Assembly: GCA_028095005.1 (NCBI GenBank)
Contig: CM051460.1
Coordinates: forward strand, 64,271,676 to 64,335,675
Direction: 5' to 3'
From: Rhynchospora pubera
Taxonomy: Eukaryota > Streptophyta > Magnoliopsida > Poales > Cyperaceae
DNA length: 64,000 nt
Shown here: piece by piece, positions 53,901 to 64,000 of the stretch
Numbering within the stretch: position 1 is the first letter of the stretch
How the letters are laid out: the number at the start of each line of letters is the position of its first letter
Notes under the pieces: generated by a model
Databases searched by the model: none
Told to the model about the DNA's origin: nothing
What the model saw: only the letters and a program-made list of their open reading frames with translations
Translations under genes and position numbers: made by a program

Positions 53901-54111
53901 TGGAAGTCCATAGAATAAGAACAAGCTATTTTTTATTTGGCACTATTTAGAACAAGGAGAATAAGAACAAAATGAATTTTGTTTTTGTTCCAACAAAAAT
54001 ATAAAACTAGAACAAGAACAAAAATAAACTTGTTTTTGTCTTGTTTTATACTTGAGAATATGGGCATTTACTCTTTGAAGTACAATTATTGTGGCATTTA
54101 CTCTTTGAAGT

Positions 54112-54445
54112 ACAATTATTGGTTAGACAAAGGCTACTTTTTAATGATCAATATTGTGGCTTTTGATTTTTTTTTTTATATTGTGGAATTTCCTTATTTG
54201 GATTTTAATCCCGGGTTTGATGGTTGGATAGATAGTAGTGACGGTATGCCTTGTCATTGGAAACACCTTTATTTTTAAAAAAATATGTAACTCTTGGTTA
54301 GTGAATCTGACGCTTTGAGATCTTTCAACATTCTTAAGTTATGGGAATCAAGTGACATTTGTTACTATCGTCTATTGTGGGGAGTAGCTTTTAAGGAGCC
54401 AAATTGCCAAGTTAGAGTAATAATAACACAATGCTAATAAAAATG
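54112..54445. repeat. Segmental duplication, right copy (partner 52205-52730)
   Basis: Same block order as the left copy, without the inserted MITE. It also contains a short tandem GGCATTTACTCTTTGAAGTA pair just before (54062-54110). It lies directly upstream of the NEDD8-protease gene. Confidence 0.75.
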
Positions 54446-54876
54446 TATAGGTTAAAAAAAAAATAATAACATGTCTGAATTTTTCTTGAAATGAAAACAA
54501 ACCGCCACTGTCATTTCACCCACGTCTCAAAGATACTGGCATCATACCAAATGTTGTTGAAAAAACACAAAGATACTGGCATCATACCAAATGTTTAATT
54601 TTAGTATATTTTACTGAATTTAATTATATTTTGTATCTACCTTTTGCCAATGAATGTTAATGACTGTTGATCTACTTTTATACATATATCTGCACTTACT
54701 TTTTTTTAAATTTCTATCTAACCAACATAAAAAAAAAACTATATATATACAAAACAAATTAAATCAATGAACAATAAAAATTATTTAATCTGAAAGAAGT
54801 AGTTTTCCATATAAGTTTTGAGTGTGCAAGGCAGCAAGGAAACACTGACATTGAGCGAGTGAAAAGAAAAGAAAAG

Positions 54877-55918
54877 ATGGCATCGGGAAGGGGAAGGGGA
54901 AGGGGCGAAGACGATGACCGGATTGTGAGCTACGGCGACGCGACGCTGGTGCGGTCGGACCTGGCCATCCTTCGGGGGCCCTACTACCTGAACGACCGCC
55001 TCATCCACTTCTTCTTCACGCACCTCGAATTGGAATGTGACGAAGGAGAAGACATCCTGCTGGTGCCGCCTTCGCTGGCCTTCCTCATCGCCCACTTCCC
55101 GGGCCCCTCGTCTTCCCTAGCCGACGTCGTGGCGCCCCTCGCCCTCCCCCGCAGAAAGCTTGTCCTCTTCCCCGTCAACGACAACCCTGACGTCACTCTA
55201 GCCGAGGGCGGGTCCCACTGGAGCCTCCTCGTCTGCCACGTCCCCTCCCGCTTCTTCGTCCACCACGACAGCAGCGGCCGCCTCAACTCCCCCCCACGCC
55301 CGCCACCTCTTTCACTCCCTCAACCCCTTCTTCATTTCTCCTCAAGATTTCAGGTACTTATTCTCATATTATCAACCAACACCCTACAATGGCATTTACA
55401 ACTACCAACCACATTTGGCATTCCAGCTTCTGCCTTGCTCTACATAGTTACCTCCACTAAGGATGCTGTATTTTGTTTTTAAATTCAACCAACCTGTAAT
55501 TGAAGATTTATTCGAGCTAATATGAAGCCCTTACTGCTTTCATTTACTCTTCTTAATGTTTCTTTTCAGTCCAAATGTGACAAATATTCGGTATGAAACT
55601 ATGAATAAAATAGCAATATACATCAAGTAAAATTAATTTTATTTATTTATTTGTAATGTAATTTAATTAATCAGGTATATTGAGGGGCCAACACCCACGC
55701 AAACAAATGTCTATGATTGTGGCCTTTATGTAATGGGCATAGCTAGATGTGTCTGCCAATGGTATTATCAAGGTAAAAACAAGGCACCCGATGATGACAA
55801 AGAAAACTGGTTTGCTGTATTAAGTGACCAGTTGAATGCAAATAAGGTGCATGAATTGCGAGGTGAATTGCTTTCACTTGTTCTCAGCTTGATGACAGAA
55901 ACTGAATCTAAGAAGTAA
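54877..55918 (+). CDS. NEDP1: NEDD8-specific protease (NEDP1/DEN1-like, C48), one frameshift
   Basis: Exon 1 is 54877-55353 and exon 2 is 55675-55918, with canonical junction AG/GTACTT ... TCAG/G. Corrected length is about 239 aa, against about 226 for Arabidopsis DEN1. The start MASGRGRGRG follows a purine-rich leader. Catalytic residues are visible: GSHWSLL (His about 114, Trp 115), HHDSSG (Asp about 131), and in exon 2 PTQTNVYDCGLYVM (Gln and the nucleophile Cys). This Ulp1-fold cysteine protease matures NEDD8/RUB and strips it from proteins other than cullins. Reading frame lesion: a C7 run at 55289-55295, where C6 would keep HARHLFHSLNPFF in frame with exon 2. The exact genome thus reads as a frameshifted gene or holds an assembly error; everything else is intact. 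Its 5' end is also copied at 51184. Confidence 0.8.
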
Positions 55919-56945
55919 GCTTCTTCATTTTTTTTTTCTCTCCAGATCTCACTGTATGCTTTAGTTTCTGTACAATCCAAACATACATATCTGGAATAAG
56001 AAACATATGTTTGTAGCACTTACATTTGTGGGGACAAGTACAATTTTGATCCTATTTAATTAAGTCTGTTGTTTAAATGCAAGTACTGCCCCATCTTCTA
56101 CCAAATAAGTCTGATGTTTTAATGGAACAGGCTTGCTTACTAGTCAAATTCGATACTGCTATGAAAATGAGGTCACTGACCCACCTGAATATTACTGAAT
56201 CCAGATTCTTTCCTTATACAGCTTTTATAGTTATAATTATAAACTATAAATTTGCTTCATACTCACGACTCAGTGCAAACTTGTCAGTTTACCATATATA
56301 AATAGACTTAGCTGTCAAGCAGTATTAAAACATTATTTTGGCTTATAACCACATAACTTGCTTGTTTTGACAGCTAAGCTTAGCTATCAGGTAATGTTAA
56401 AACACTGTTTTCAACTTATATCCACATAGTTTAGTTATTTCTGTCAAAACCAGTTGTTCCTTGGTAATTTTGAATCTTTGATGTTATTATGATGTCAATT
56501 TCACGTCTTCTTTTCTCTTTAGCACACAGCACTTTATACATCATTGCGCAGCACACTCCATCCACACGTCAGAATTATATAAATTGCAATTATATGTCAG
56601 GCTTAGCACTTAAAAATCATGTTCATTGTTCAAGTTTAAGTTTTTGGATTCCTTCTAGCTACCCTTTCCACACCTAGAAGCAAATTTGTACCAAATTACT
56701 CAATTCATATGTCACTGCATTGGCCCCCACAGCTGAAGTAACTTCCAGGTGGGCACCTTGCTGCTGTTTCTTAGTTGTTGTGTAGTATTAGAACATTCCC
56801 AAAAGACTTTGAATCTAAACTCCAGGTCAACACATATGGTGATAAGCATGAAAGAAAGCTCACTTTTACACTTTTCCTTTTGGGCCCCACCTTGCTCCTA
56901 TACATTCCGCTGAAACCCCCTTTCCTACCCCCTCTCTCCTGAGAA

Positions 56946-56947
<2 letters not shown>
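55919..56947. other. Intergenic
   Basis: An imperfect direct duplication of about 80 bp (TTAGCTGTCAAGCAGTATTAA... and TTAGCTATCAGGTAATGTTAA...) lies at 56309-56430. No gene recognised. Confidence 0.5.
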
Positions 56948-56994
<47 letters not shown>

Positions 56995-57007
56995 CCTCTC
57001 TCTCTCT
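56948..57007 (+). repeat. (CT)n microsatellite in a 5' leader
   Basis: About 60 bp of CT, interrupted by CCCC near 56991, running up to the ATG at 57009. CT-rich leaders are common in plant genes. Confidence 0.95.
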
Positions 57008-57008
57008 A

Positions 57009-57182
57009 ATGGAAGATTACTATGCTCTTAGCTATTCAACCTTTAGCAAGGGTACAGGTATCCCTTCCCTTAGGAGGGGTCGTGTCAAGCTTAGGATTTT
57101 TCAAGATCTGATTAGTGCCATCAAATCCTTAATTGACAGCATGAAGTATAGAAAGTTTGGTGCAAGGAACTTGAAGCCCTAA
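57009..57182 (+). CDS. Small basic protein of unknown function, 57 aa
   Basis: Begins MEDYYALSYSTFSKGTG and ends FGARNLKP, with TAA at 57180-57182. It is basic (many Arg/Lys), with no signal peptide or membrane segment. The middle (RGRVKLRIFQDLISAIKSLI) could form an amphipathic helix. It lies directly behind a long CT leader, and a 3' flank with AATAAA-like GAAATAAACATT near 57662 follows. I do not recognise the family. The leader and clean start make chance less likely than for the other short ORFs here, but there is no homology evidence. Confidence 0.5.
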   Translation: MEDYYALSYSTFSKGTGIPSLRRGRVKLRIFQDLISAIKSLIDSMKYRKFGARNLKP

Positions 57183-58133
57183 TCTCTTCATCAGCCTCCC
57201 TCTTTCAAATTACTGGTTAACTGAGAAAATCCACTTAATAACACTAGGTATAACCATGAAAAGCAAGCTATCTTTCTATTTTTTTTTTGAAAGAAGATGG
57301 CTATGGCTGTGTATATCTGGTATGGTTAATGTCAAGTGGTATTCTTGTTGTTACCAGTAATTTATTATCTCTTGTGCTCCTTTTTAATGCAGCACAAGGG
57401 AGAATATTGTACACTATCAATTAGGCCTTAATTTTGTGAGCTGTGAGCCTGTGACTTATTTTATCAAGTCAAATTCAGTCATTTTCCTTTTTTTTTTTGT
57501 TCTATATTTTAGAGATTTAAGAGTACAGTAAGGATGCGTCTCTGATGGTTGCTGTTGTTTTTTTGGGAAGCATCAGAGACTACTCTTGTTAAATGCCCCT
57601 GAAGCTCATGTTAATTTGTAACAAGTGTGATGTATGTTTGATATATGTTTTGTATTGCTTGAAATAAACATTACTACTTTTTGTTTCTACTCTTGATTTC
57701 TATAATGATATTCTCACTTAAAATTGGGTTTACGTGGGTGCACTGATTCAACCTCAAAAAGGAATTTTCTAACTTAAAAATATACGAGGATAAGTTGCGT
57801 TCAAGTTGCATATAACTGTGTATTTATCATGTATACTGTCCAAATTCTTTTTGGAAAAAGGGCGCTCCGAGATGGGTGTGCCTGCTTCATAGTAAAGCCG
57901 AAGTCAAGAGTATATTGTTCAAATTAAAAACCATGAGACCAAAAGTGAGAGTGGTAATATTTATTCTGTACCGTAGATATGTTGGCACCAATGCAGTTGG
58001 GGTGTTTTGTCGTTGGGAAAGGGTTATAATTCCGAATATTATCTACTGATTGCAACTAGAACAGTTGTAATTGGGTTTTTTCTGTTCAATAAGATTAGTG
58101 GTTAAAAAAAAAAGAACTCACTTCTCAGCGCAG
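57183..58133. other. Intergenic
   Basis: 3' flank of the small gene, then non-coding DNA with an A-run near 58105 that could be a retroposon tail. No gene supported. Confidence 0.45.
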
Positions 58134-58374
58134 TAAAGTGAGGTGTAAGTGCTTTTTATGGTAATAAACAAATAAAACACTGTTACGTGCGCATCTAATT
58201 AGCACTTGTGAATCTAGCTATGACTTGGTCGTGGATTCTCTGAAGCTATTTTGTAAAGTGAAGGGTAAGTGCGTTTTATGGTAATAAATAATTAAAACAC
58301 GGTTGCGTGCGCATCTAGTTAGCACTTTGGAATCTAGCTATGACTTGGTCATGGATTCTCTGAAGCTATTTTGT
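58134..58374 (+). repeat. Tandem duplication of about 121 bp
   Basis: Two copies (58134-58254 and 58255-58374) at about 90% identity. Each runs from AAAGTGAGG/AAAGTGAAG to CTGAAGCTATTTTGT, with shared GCGCATCTA(A/G)TTAGCACTT. Confidence 0.9.
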
Positions 58375-58740
58375 TCATAAATTGACCCGGGGAAGACTTA
58401 GATTTTGAACGCTCCAATTTATAGTTGTGTGTTTCCAGACTTATTTATTTTTGTAGTTGTGTGTTTTATTGAGCCAGGTCCAGTTATGTTAACATCAAAG
58501 GATTGAAAACCCTGATACCTAATTAAATGAAGTACATAAATAATTATAACAATGCTCGAGCCCGCAACTTGAGCCTTTGAGTTGACAAATTTGATGTGTG
58601 TAGTTGTTTAATACCACACATTTTATATTATTTTTATTTTATTGTGAGGGGTTTTTTTACAGCATCTTAAGTACTAACAAAATGGACAGTTAATATTAAG
58701 ACAGTAGCAACAAAAGTGAGCATATCAAGTTTGTAATCCT

Positions 58741-59080
58741 CAGCCATGCTTATGATGCAGCACAACATAGGCATGATGATTGATGAACGCTTTTACCAGC
58801 AAGTGCAAGAGGCGCCAAAGTTTTTCTCTGTTTTTATAAGGCCCCCTTTGTTCTTTAAGTAGCTTTTGTTTTTTTAGTAGTGCTGGTTTGCTTAACTATC
58901 TTTTATTTTTGTTGTTTATTGCTTTTTCCTTTTCCGTTGTTTTCAGTAGGATTTTACTTAAAAAGATTTTAGGATTAGCTCAGGGGGTCACTTTTTCATT
59001 TTTATCTCTGTGCGACATTAATTCTGTAATCTGTTTATTTCTGAGTGCAAAGCCTACGGGCATTTCATCCAAAAAAAAAT
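58741..59080 (+). mobile_element. 5'-truncated LINE 3' end with target duplication
   Basis: The segment ends GCAAAGCCTACGGGCATTTCATCC plus A-tail, the same 3' end type as the LINE at 25295 (there seen as GAAAGCCCGTAGGC). The exact 13-bp repeat AGTTTGTAATCCT lies at 58728-58740 and 59081-59093. Only the 3' UTR and tail are present. Confidence 0.85.
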
Positions 59081-59226
59081 AGTTTGTAATCCTAAAATCA
59101 AGGCAGAAAAAAAAAGTCAACCATAGAACCAGAACAAAGGATTTTGCTATTGACGAGGTTTTCAAAGAATATAGGATATTACTGTTGTAGTATTATTTTA
59201 AATTTTTAAGAGATGAGGAGAGGAGA

Positions 59227-59803
59227 TTAGATTTTGCTCTTCATGAGATTTCCAAACAAACAATGCCTTCCCTCAGCTACGACTTGGCCGGTAGTTTTAT
59301 TTGTTAGCAGGATGTGTGTTCCGGTGAGACCTCCTTTGTTGCCGAGCACCTTTGATCTGATTTCCAATTCATCCCCAAGATTGGCGGGGGAGAGGAAGGC
59401 GACACTGATGTCAACTGAGGGCTTCTTATGGTGGCCCTCCGATGTCATCACCGCTGCTCCCACCTGATCCACCAGGTTCACCACTGCGCCTGCGGCCATC
59501 TTCCCGCTTACATCCTGCGTACAATCATAGACATTCACAATTCAAGTTCTAATTGGAGAAATGCATAATTACTTAATATAATTGATAGAGGTGGCTAGGC
59601 TAGGCATGCACAGTCAGGCGGGGAGGAACAGTGAAGGAGCACAAGAGAAAGCCCGGCAGGATTCGGTCTACCCGGATGCCTCGCAGAGCAAACCCCTCAT
59701 AGAAACTAGCTTCCTCTCCGGGTCGGTGGGCCCGCACTGGCAGTCCGTCTACTGCTTCGGCTTTGTCGTCTCCCACTCGAAGTGCCTCTAAAGCTCTTTC
59801 CAT
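59227..59803 (-). CDS. Acyl-CoA thioesterase, hotdog fold (ACOT13-like), copy A
   Basis: Minus strand, exon 1 59803-59612 and exon 2 59514-59227 (159 aa), with ACT/GTGCAT donor and ACGCAG/GATG acceptor. The N-terminus begins MERALEALRVGDD and reaches FTVPPRLT. The hotdog domain carries GAVVNLVDQVGAA and SVDISVAFLSPA, and the tail GQVVAEGRHCLFGN. It is a small single-domain thioesterase-superfamily protein that hydrolyses acyl-CoA; the Asp in NLVDQVG is the probable catalytic residue by family analogy. Both signature blocks are intact. Copy B next door has the same layout but with one more intron, at the boundary PA(K/N)LG/DELE. Expression and targeting are not known. Confidence 0.88.
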
Positions 59804-61516
59804 TGACCTCTATCCCTCTCTCAGGTGTGGTGTCTACCTCCACCCTTCTTTGTGGAAGGTGAAAGAGATGTCAAACATCTTAGGGAGAAGAAGCAGGTGG
59901 AAAAAAAAAATTGGAATAAATAATTCTCTCTTCTGGACTCCACGTCTCCTCCGAGATTGGATGAAGAAGCATTTGTTATTTCTAGTGACATCGTTTGGTA
60001 ATTTTTATATTCAAGCACCACAAAAAAATTTAGAGCAAGGCCAGTTCCTAATTCGTATATTAGAATAATTTTTTTTTGTTAAAATCATAGTTTTCTTGCT
60101 GGACTCTTACAATCCTGGTGTACTATTATGTCTTGGCATAGGTTAATGTCATGGACCTATGACTTCCGTGGAACACTATACAAAATTTGAATTTTATCAA
60201 GGATTCTGTTGTTACGGTCTGCATGTTGGTATATTACAGTCTGATTTTGCAATGTACATGAGATATCTGCCATCTTATTGCGTTAACTCAAATGAATTCG
60301 AAACAATGACAAGGCAAAAGAGAATTTTGTTCTTAATTTTAGCAAGAGAAATGAACTTCAGCAAACTAGAAGTGAATTATAAAATGCTTGTTCGATTTCA
60401 GTTCACGCTTTTGTTCTTCTCTAGCTTGACGCTATTTGCAAAAAGAGCGGGATGCTACTATTTCAAAATTCCATATTAAAATCTTATTTCCCCATATTTT
60501 AAGGTTGTTTTGGAATTTTCAGATGAACGAAAACTGTTACATTAATTTCACATCCTTGCATTTGCAAAAAGCAACTTTCATCTTATATTGGATTGACAAG
60601 CAATGCATTTTTCTATTTTGGCTTCTCTTTGTCAGGTTGTTTTTTCACTTTTATGATCCAGTAATTGGCTTTGAAGTCTAGAGACCGGCACTTTTGTAGC
60701 TTAGCTTAGTCATGTATTTCCTAAGCCTTTCTTTCAGAATTCAACATGCCAGTGAGAAAGCTTCTCAGAAAAGAAGAAGAGAGCTGCTGACAGTGCGATT
60801 AAAGGATTCATGTCACCGATGGCGAGGAGTATAAAAACCAGAAAATTCTGAAAAAAATAACACTACTTTTAGCAGTTGGGTATAGGCAGATTCCGATTTC
60901 AACACCAAATTCAACAATTCACTACTTGGAATAATTTGTATAAAAAATATTGAGAATATCACCGTTTAACCATATATGAAACATATTGCATGAGAATGAC
61001 CTGTAAAACTATTTGAAATGTAATAAAGAAAGTTCAAAATAGGTCAGCTATAAAAAGAGAGAGAGAGAGTAACTGAACCATAGAGGCAGGATTTACCCAA
61101 TAAAAGGTAAAATAAATAAAACATGAGTCATCAACATCAGGTATTGAAGGGACGAGGTGAGAAGAGGGGAGGTGAGGAGATGAGATCAAAAGCATTATAA
61201 CTTATGCTGCGAGCCAAAATTCTGTTTTAAAAACATAATGTAGCAGCATTGCAAGTTTGTAACATATGTAATTAGTTAGAGAATTTAATCCTATAACCAG
61301 ATTACAGTACCATTACAAGGATTTACCTTAAATCCACATGATAAGAGAATTATTAATATTTTCTATCTAAAGGGATGTTCATAAAAAAAAGTCCAATATG
61401 CTAAAATTAAGTGTGACTACTGTGTAGTTTGAAGTAAGGTAAGACGCAATGACGCACAAGGGATAATTTGTGGAAGAGAATTATTATTGGTAGAAAGATG
61501 GGACGAGGATAGAGGA
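59804..61516. other. Intergenic between the thioesterase pair
   Basis: Non-coding. The short ORFs are chance. Promoter of copy A and 3' flank of copy B. A short GA run at 61058-61069. Confidence 0.45.
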
Positions 61517-62205
61517 TCAGATTTTGCTTTTGAGATTTCCAAACATAGAATGGCGTCCCTCGGCAATGACTTGGCCGGTGGTTTTGTTGCGGAGCAGCAC
61601 ATGCGTGCCGGAATAGCCCCCTTTGTGGCCAAGCACCCTGGATAGGATTTCCAATTCATCCTGTATATGTACGCAAGCACATTTGGATTAGAGAATAGCG
61701 GAGATTAGATATGGTATTTTGCTAAAATCAGAAAATAGAAAGTAGAAAGGGTGTAGCGGACCATACCCCAAGCTTGGCAGGGGAGAGGAAAGCGATGTTC
61801 ATGTCGACGGAGACCTTGATGTGGTGGCCTTGAGAAGTCAAGGCAGCAGCTCCCAGCTCGTCGACCAGGTTGGCGATTGCGCCGGATGCCATCTGCCCCT
61901 TGACATCCTATTCAGACTCAGACAAAGAAAAGAAACTCAATTACTAAACTTGTTACAAACTCGCAACTATTGAATGAATGAATTGGGATTGATTGGGAAT
62001 TGGACAGTGAGACCGTGAGACGAGGGGGCACGGTGAAGGAGCAGCAGAGGAAGCCCCGCTGGATTCGCTGCACGCGGATCCCTCTCAGAGCGAACCCTTC
62101 GTAGAAGCTCGCTTCCTCTCCTGCTCGGTGGGCCCGCACCGGCAGTCTCTCCACCGCCTCATCTAGATGATCTCCCACTCTCAGCGCTTCCCTAGCTCTC
62201 TCCAT
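61517..62205 (-). CDS. Acyl-CoA thioesterase, hotdog fold (ACOT13-like), copy B
   Basis: Minus strand, exons 62205-62014, 61907-61767 and 61660-61517 (158 aa). The junctions are ACG/GTCTCA, AATAG/GATG, GGG/GTATGG and ATACAG/GATG. Reads MERAREALRVGDHLDE, SFYEGFALRGIRVQR, SFTVPPRLT, GAIANLVDELGAA, SVDMNIAFLSPA, GTHVLLRNKTTG. Exon 1 is exactly the same length (192 nt) as in copy A and the proteins align nearly throughout, so the two are a tandem duplicate pair about 1.7 kb apart. The start at 62205 is preferred over an upstream ATG because it aligns with copy A and a CT repeat lies just before it. Confidence 0.9.
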
Positions 62206-62759
62206 CTCTCTCTCTCTCTCTCTCTCGCAAATCAAATGGAACATCAGCCCATTTTTCTTTTATCTCCTACCTGGGCTTTCATTTCAAGCCCATTAATTTA
62301 AATTTATAATCAATGCTGATGGTTGGGCCAGTGGGCAGAGGAGGGTGAGTCGGTGAGAGAAGGTAATTCATTCATTCATCATTAAATAAAGGGAAAGAGC
62401 ACATTGACATTTGACAGTAATAACAGTCTAACAGATGGAAGAGCAGACGCAGAATACAAGGTGGCAAACGTACTATCACCTGACATTGCTGACAAGCCAC
62501 AGCCAATCCAATTAATCCCTATTAAGTATTAACAAATCAATTCCCAGCCCCCACTCCCCAGCAAAAGAAAAAGAAGCTCCCACCTCCTGACTCCCGAGTC
62601 CTGCCTACACTAAAATTATATATTAATCAAATACTACACACACAATTACAAACACTCTCTCTCCTTACTGCCTTCCTAGCTACTTTCCTAATATCTCGAC
62701 TAGGATTTGTTTGTCCCGCGTGCAGCTTACATCCTCACATTCCAAATTCCAAGCCTCAC

Positions 62760-62803
<44 letters not shown>

Positions 62804-63902
62804 ATCTATGTCTTTTTCGCTGTGGGCTCTCCCTATATTACACCTATATATATATATATATAATCCAGTAATCCTCACTCCCATTATGACAACTACTGAA
62901 ATGATATGATTCAACAAAAACTTTTGCGCGCCAAGTGACATCGACAGCAGAGACAGACAACCCTCTTAGAAAGATAAACTTATAAATGTTCTTAACAATA
63001 TATATAAGTTATATTCTTGAAAAATTCAATTTGTAGTAAACCAATAAATTAATTTTTAAGATTTATAACCATAAATTTAATAACACCATATTAATTATAA
63101 TAAATAATAAACATTGAACTGCCACAAAATCTCCGAAGCAGAAAAATTTTCATGCCTACAATCAAACCTATAAGTAGCTATAGGTAACTTATTTCTTGAT
63201 TAAAAAAATATATATAGTCACAATCCTATATATACAGGTTCGACGTAATGTACATATTAATAAATAATTAATTTGTACTGCACATACTTGCATAATATTT
63301 ATAGTTGATAAAAAAAAGTTATATCAACCCTGTCCTATGCAAACTTATATCATGTTAATATTTTGCAGGAGGTTCTGAATTGTTTTAGTAAGAATTCTTA
63401 AGGAACAGGAAAAAAAAATCTATGAGAGACTTGTCAGGTTTAGAAGGAGATTGAGATCATAGAAGTAATTTTTGGGTTATACTATATGATTAAGTTCCTT
63501 CATATAGAGTGATGATCTTAACATATATTAAGAAATGGTCATAACATATATATATTGTAGCGAGAAAAAAAAATGAAAAAGAAAATAAGAAATAGTCATA
63601 TATATATTAGGTACTTATATAATGCCACATCATGAACAAGTTATAGGGTTCTCTAAGTTGTGCTGCAATGCTCATCTTCTTTTATCTATTGATAGTTACG
63701 CAAGATGCTAGGGGAATGTCAATGTGTCAAATGATAAAGAGAGAACTTCTCGTAAATACCACCGTTCATTAGATCGCAGGCTGAAATCCCCTATTATTAT
63801 TATTATTATTATTAATTCGGACTACTTCAAGAGATCAGTTGGAGCCTGTATCAACGGCCGGGTTTAGCTTATATATATATATATAGAGAGAGAGAGAGAA
63901 TA
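62206..63902. other. Upstream of copy B and intergenic, many microsatellites
   Basis: CT run at 62206-62226 and 62761-62800, a TA run at 62846-62860, a TTA run at 63792-63812 and a TA/GA compound at 63870-63898. Otherwise AT-rich; no gene recognised. Confidence 0.7.
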
Positions 63903-64000
63903 GATTCGATCAAAGCACTTTGATCGGAGTCTCAGTTAAACTCCGTCGGTTCTCAATTTTGAAAGTTCAAATGACCGATCCGAACCGTCAAATATGATCT
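63903..64000. mobile_element. Start of a MITE running off the right edge
   Basis: The final segment has GACCGATCCGAACCGTCAAATATGATCT. The same block type as GATCCAAACCGCTTAATATG in the 17437 element and GATCTGAACCGTTCAATGTG in the 13782 element. Only the left portion lies in the window. Confidence 0.55.

Noticed and set aside
53686..53913. Frame encoding a long IYIYIY stretch
   Set aside because: Translation of the (AT)n microsatellite.

Overview
This is plant (angiosperm) nuclear DNA. It is AT-rich and intron-rich. Exons are joined by GT..AG introns, genes have GA/CT-rich leaders, and intergenic space is full of MITEs, LINE and SINE fragments and one very large LTR retrotransposon. The genes are ordinary plant genes, probably from a dicot or basal angiosperm; I cannot name the species. 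No rRNA, tRNA gene, CRISPR or bacterial-type operon was seen.

Layout. 1-2009: last four exons of a mitochondrial 2-enoyl thioester reductase (MECR/ETR1-like), with a hairpin in its last intron. 3211-7472: a complete eight-exon TONNEAU1 (TON1) gene. 11051-13686: a complete six-exon group I WRKY gene, closest to the WRKY44/TTG2 type. 13.7-20 kb: a MITE-dense intergenic block. 20956-21930: an intronless fasciclin-like arabinogalactan protein gene. 23.0-27.1 kb: a hAT-type MITE, then a broken CDC23/APC8 copy whose last intron holds an antisense LINE fragment.

28220-47506: a complete 19,287-bp LTR retrotransposon. It has two 5,121-bp LTRs that differ at about nine positions by eye, a 5-bp target duplication (ACGGC), a primer-binding site and a polypurine tract. 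On the + strand it carries gag-protease and a second ORF with repeated zinc-knuckle-like motifs. It has no visible reverse transcriptase, RNase H or integrase. A two-exon gene of 401 codons lies on the opposite strand and has its own TATA-like box. This is the most unusual object in the window: a young, non-autonomous element of Tat/Retand type with an antisense gene. It sits just upstream of an aminotransferase-like gene fragment.

51.1-55.9 kb: a locally duplicated region with a short 5' copy of a NEDD8-protease gene, a dead receptor-kinase fragment carrying a SINE with a MITE beside it, an (AT)n tract, and a NEDD8-specific protease (NEDP1/DEN1-like) gene with a one-base frameshift in a C7 run. 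57009-57182: a small ORF (57 aa) behind a long CT tract. 59227-62205: a tandem pair of minus-strand hotdog thioesterases (ACOT13-like), one of which lacks an intron present in the other. The window ends in microsatellites and the start of another MITE.

The intact host genes work in unrelated processes: mitochondrial fatty acid synthesis, cortical microtubule organisation, transcription, cell wall/AGP, NEDD8 processing and acyl-CoA hydrolysis. No pathway links them. Exon boundaries were deduced by reading frame and splice signals, without transcript data. Family calls come from recognised motifs and memory of families, without a database search.
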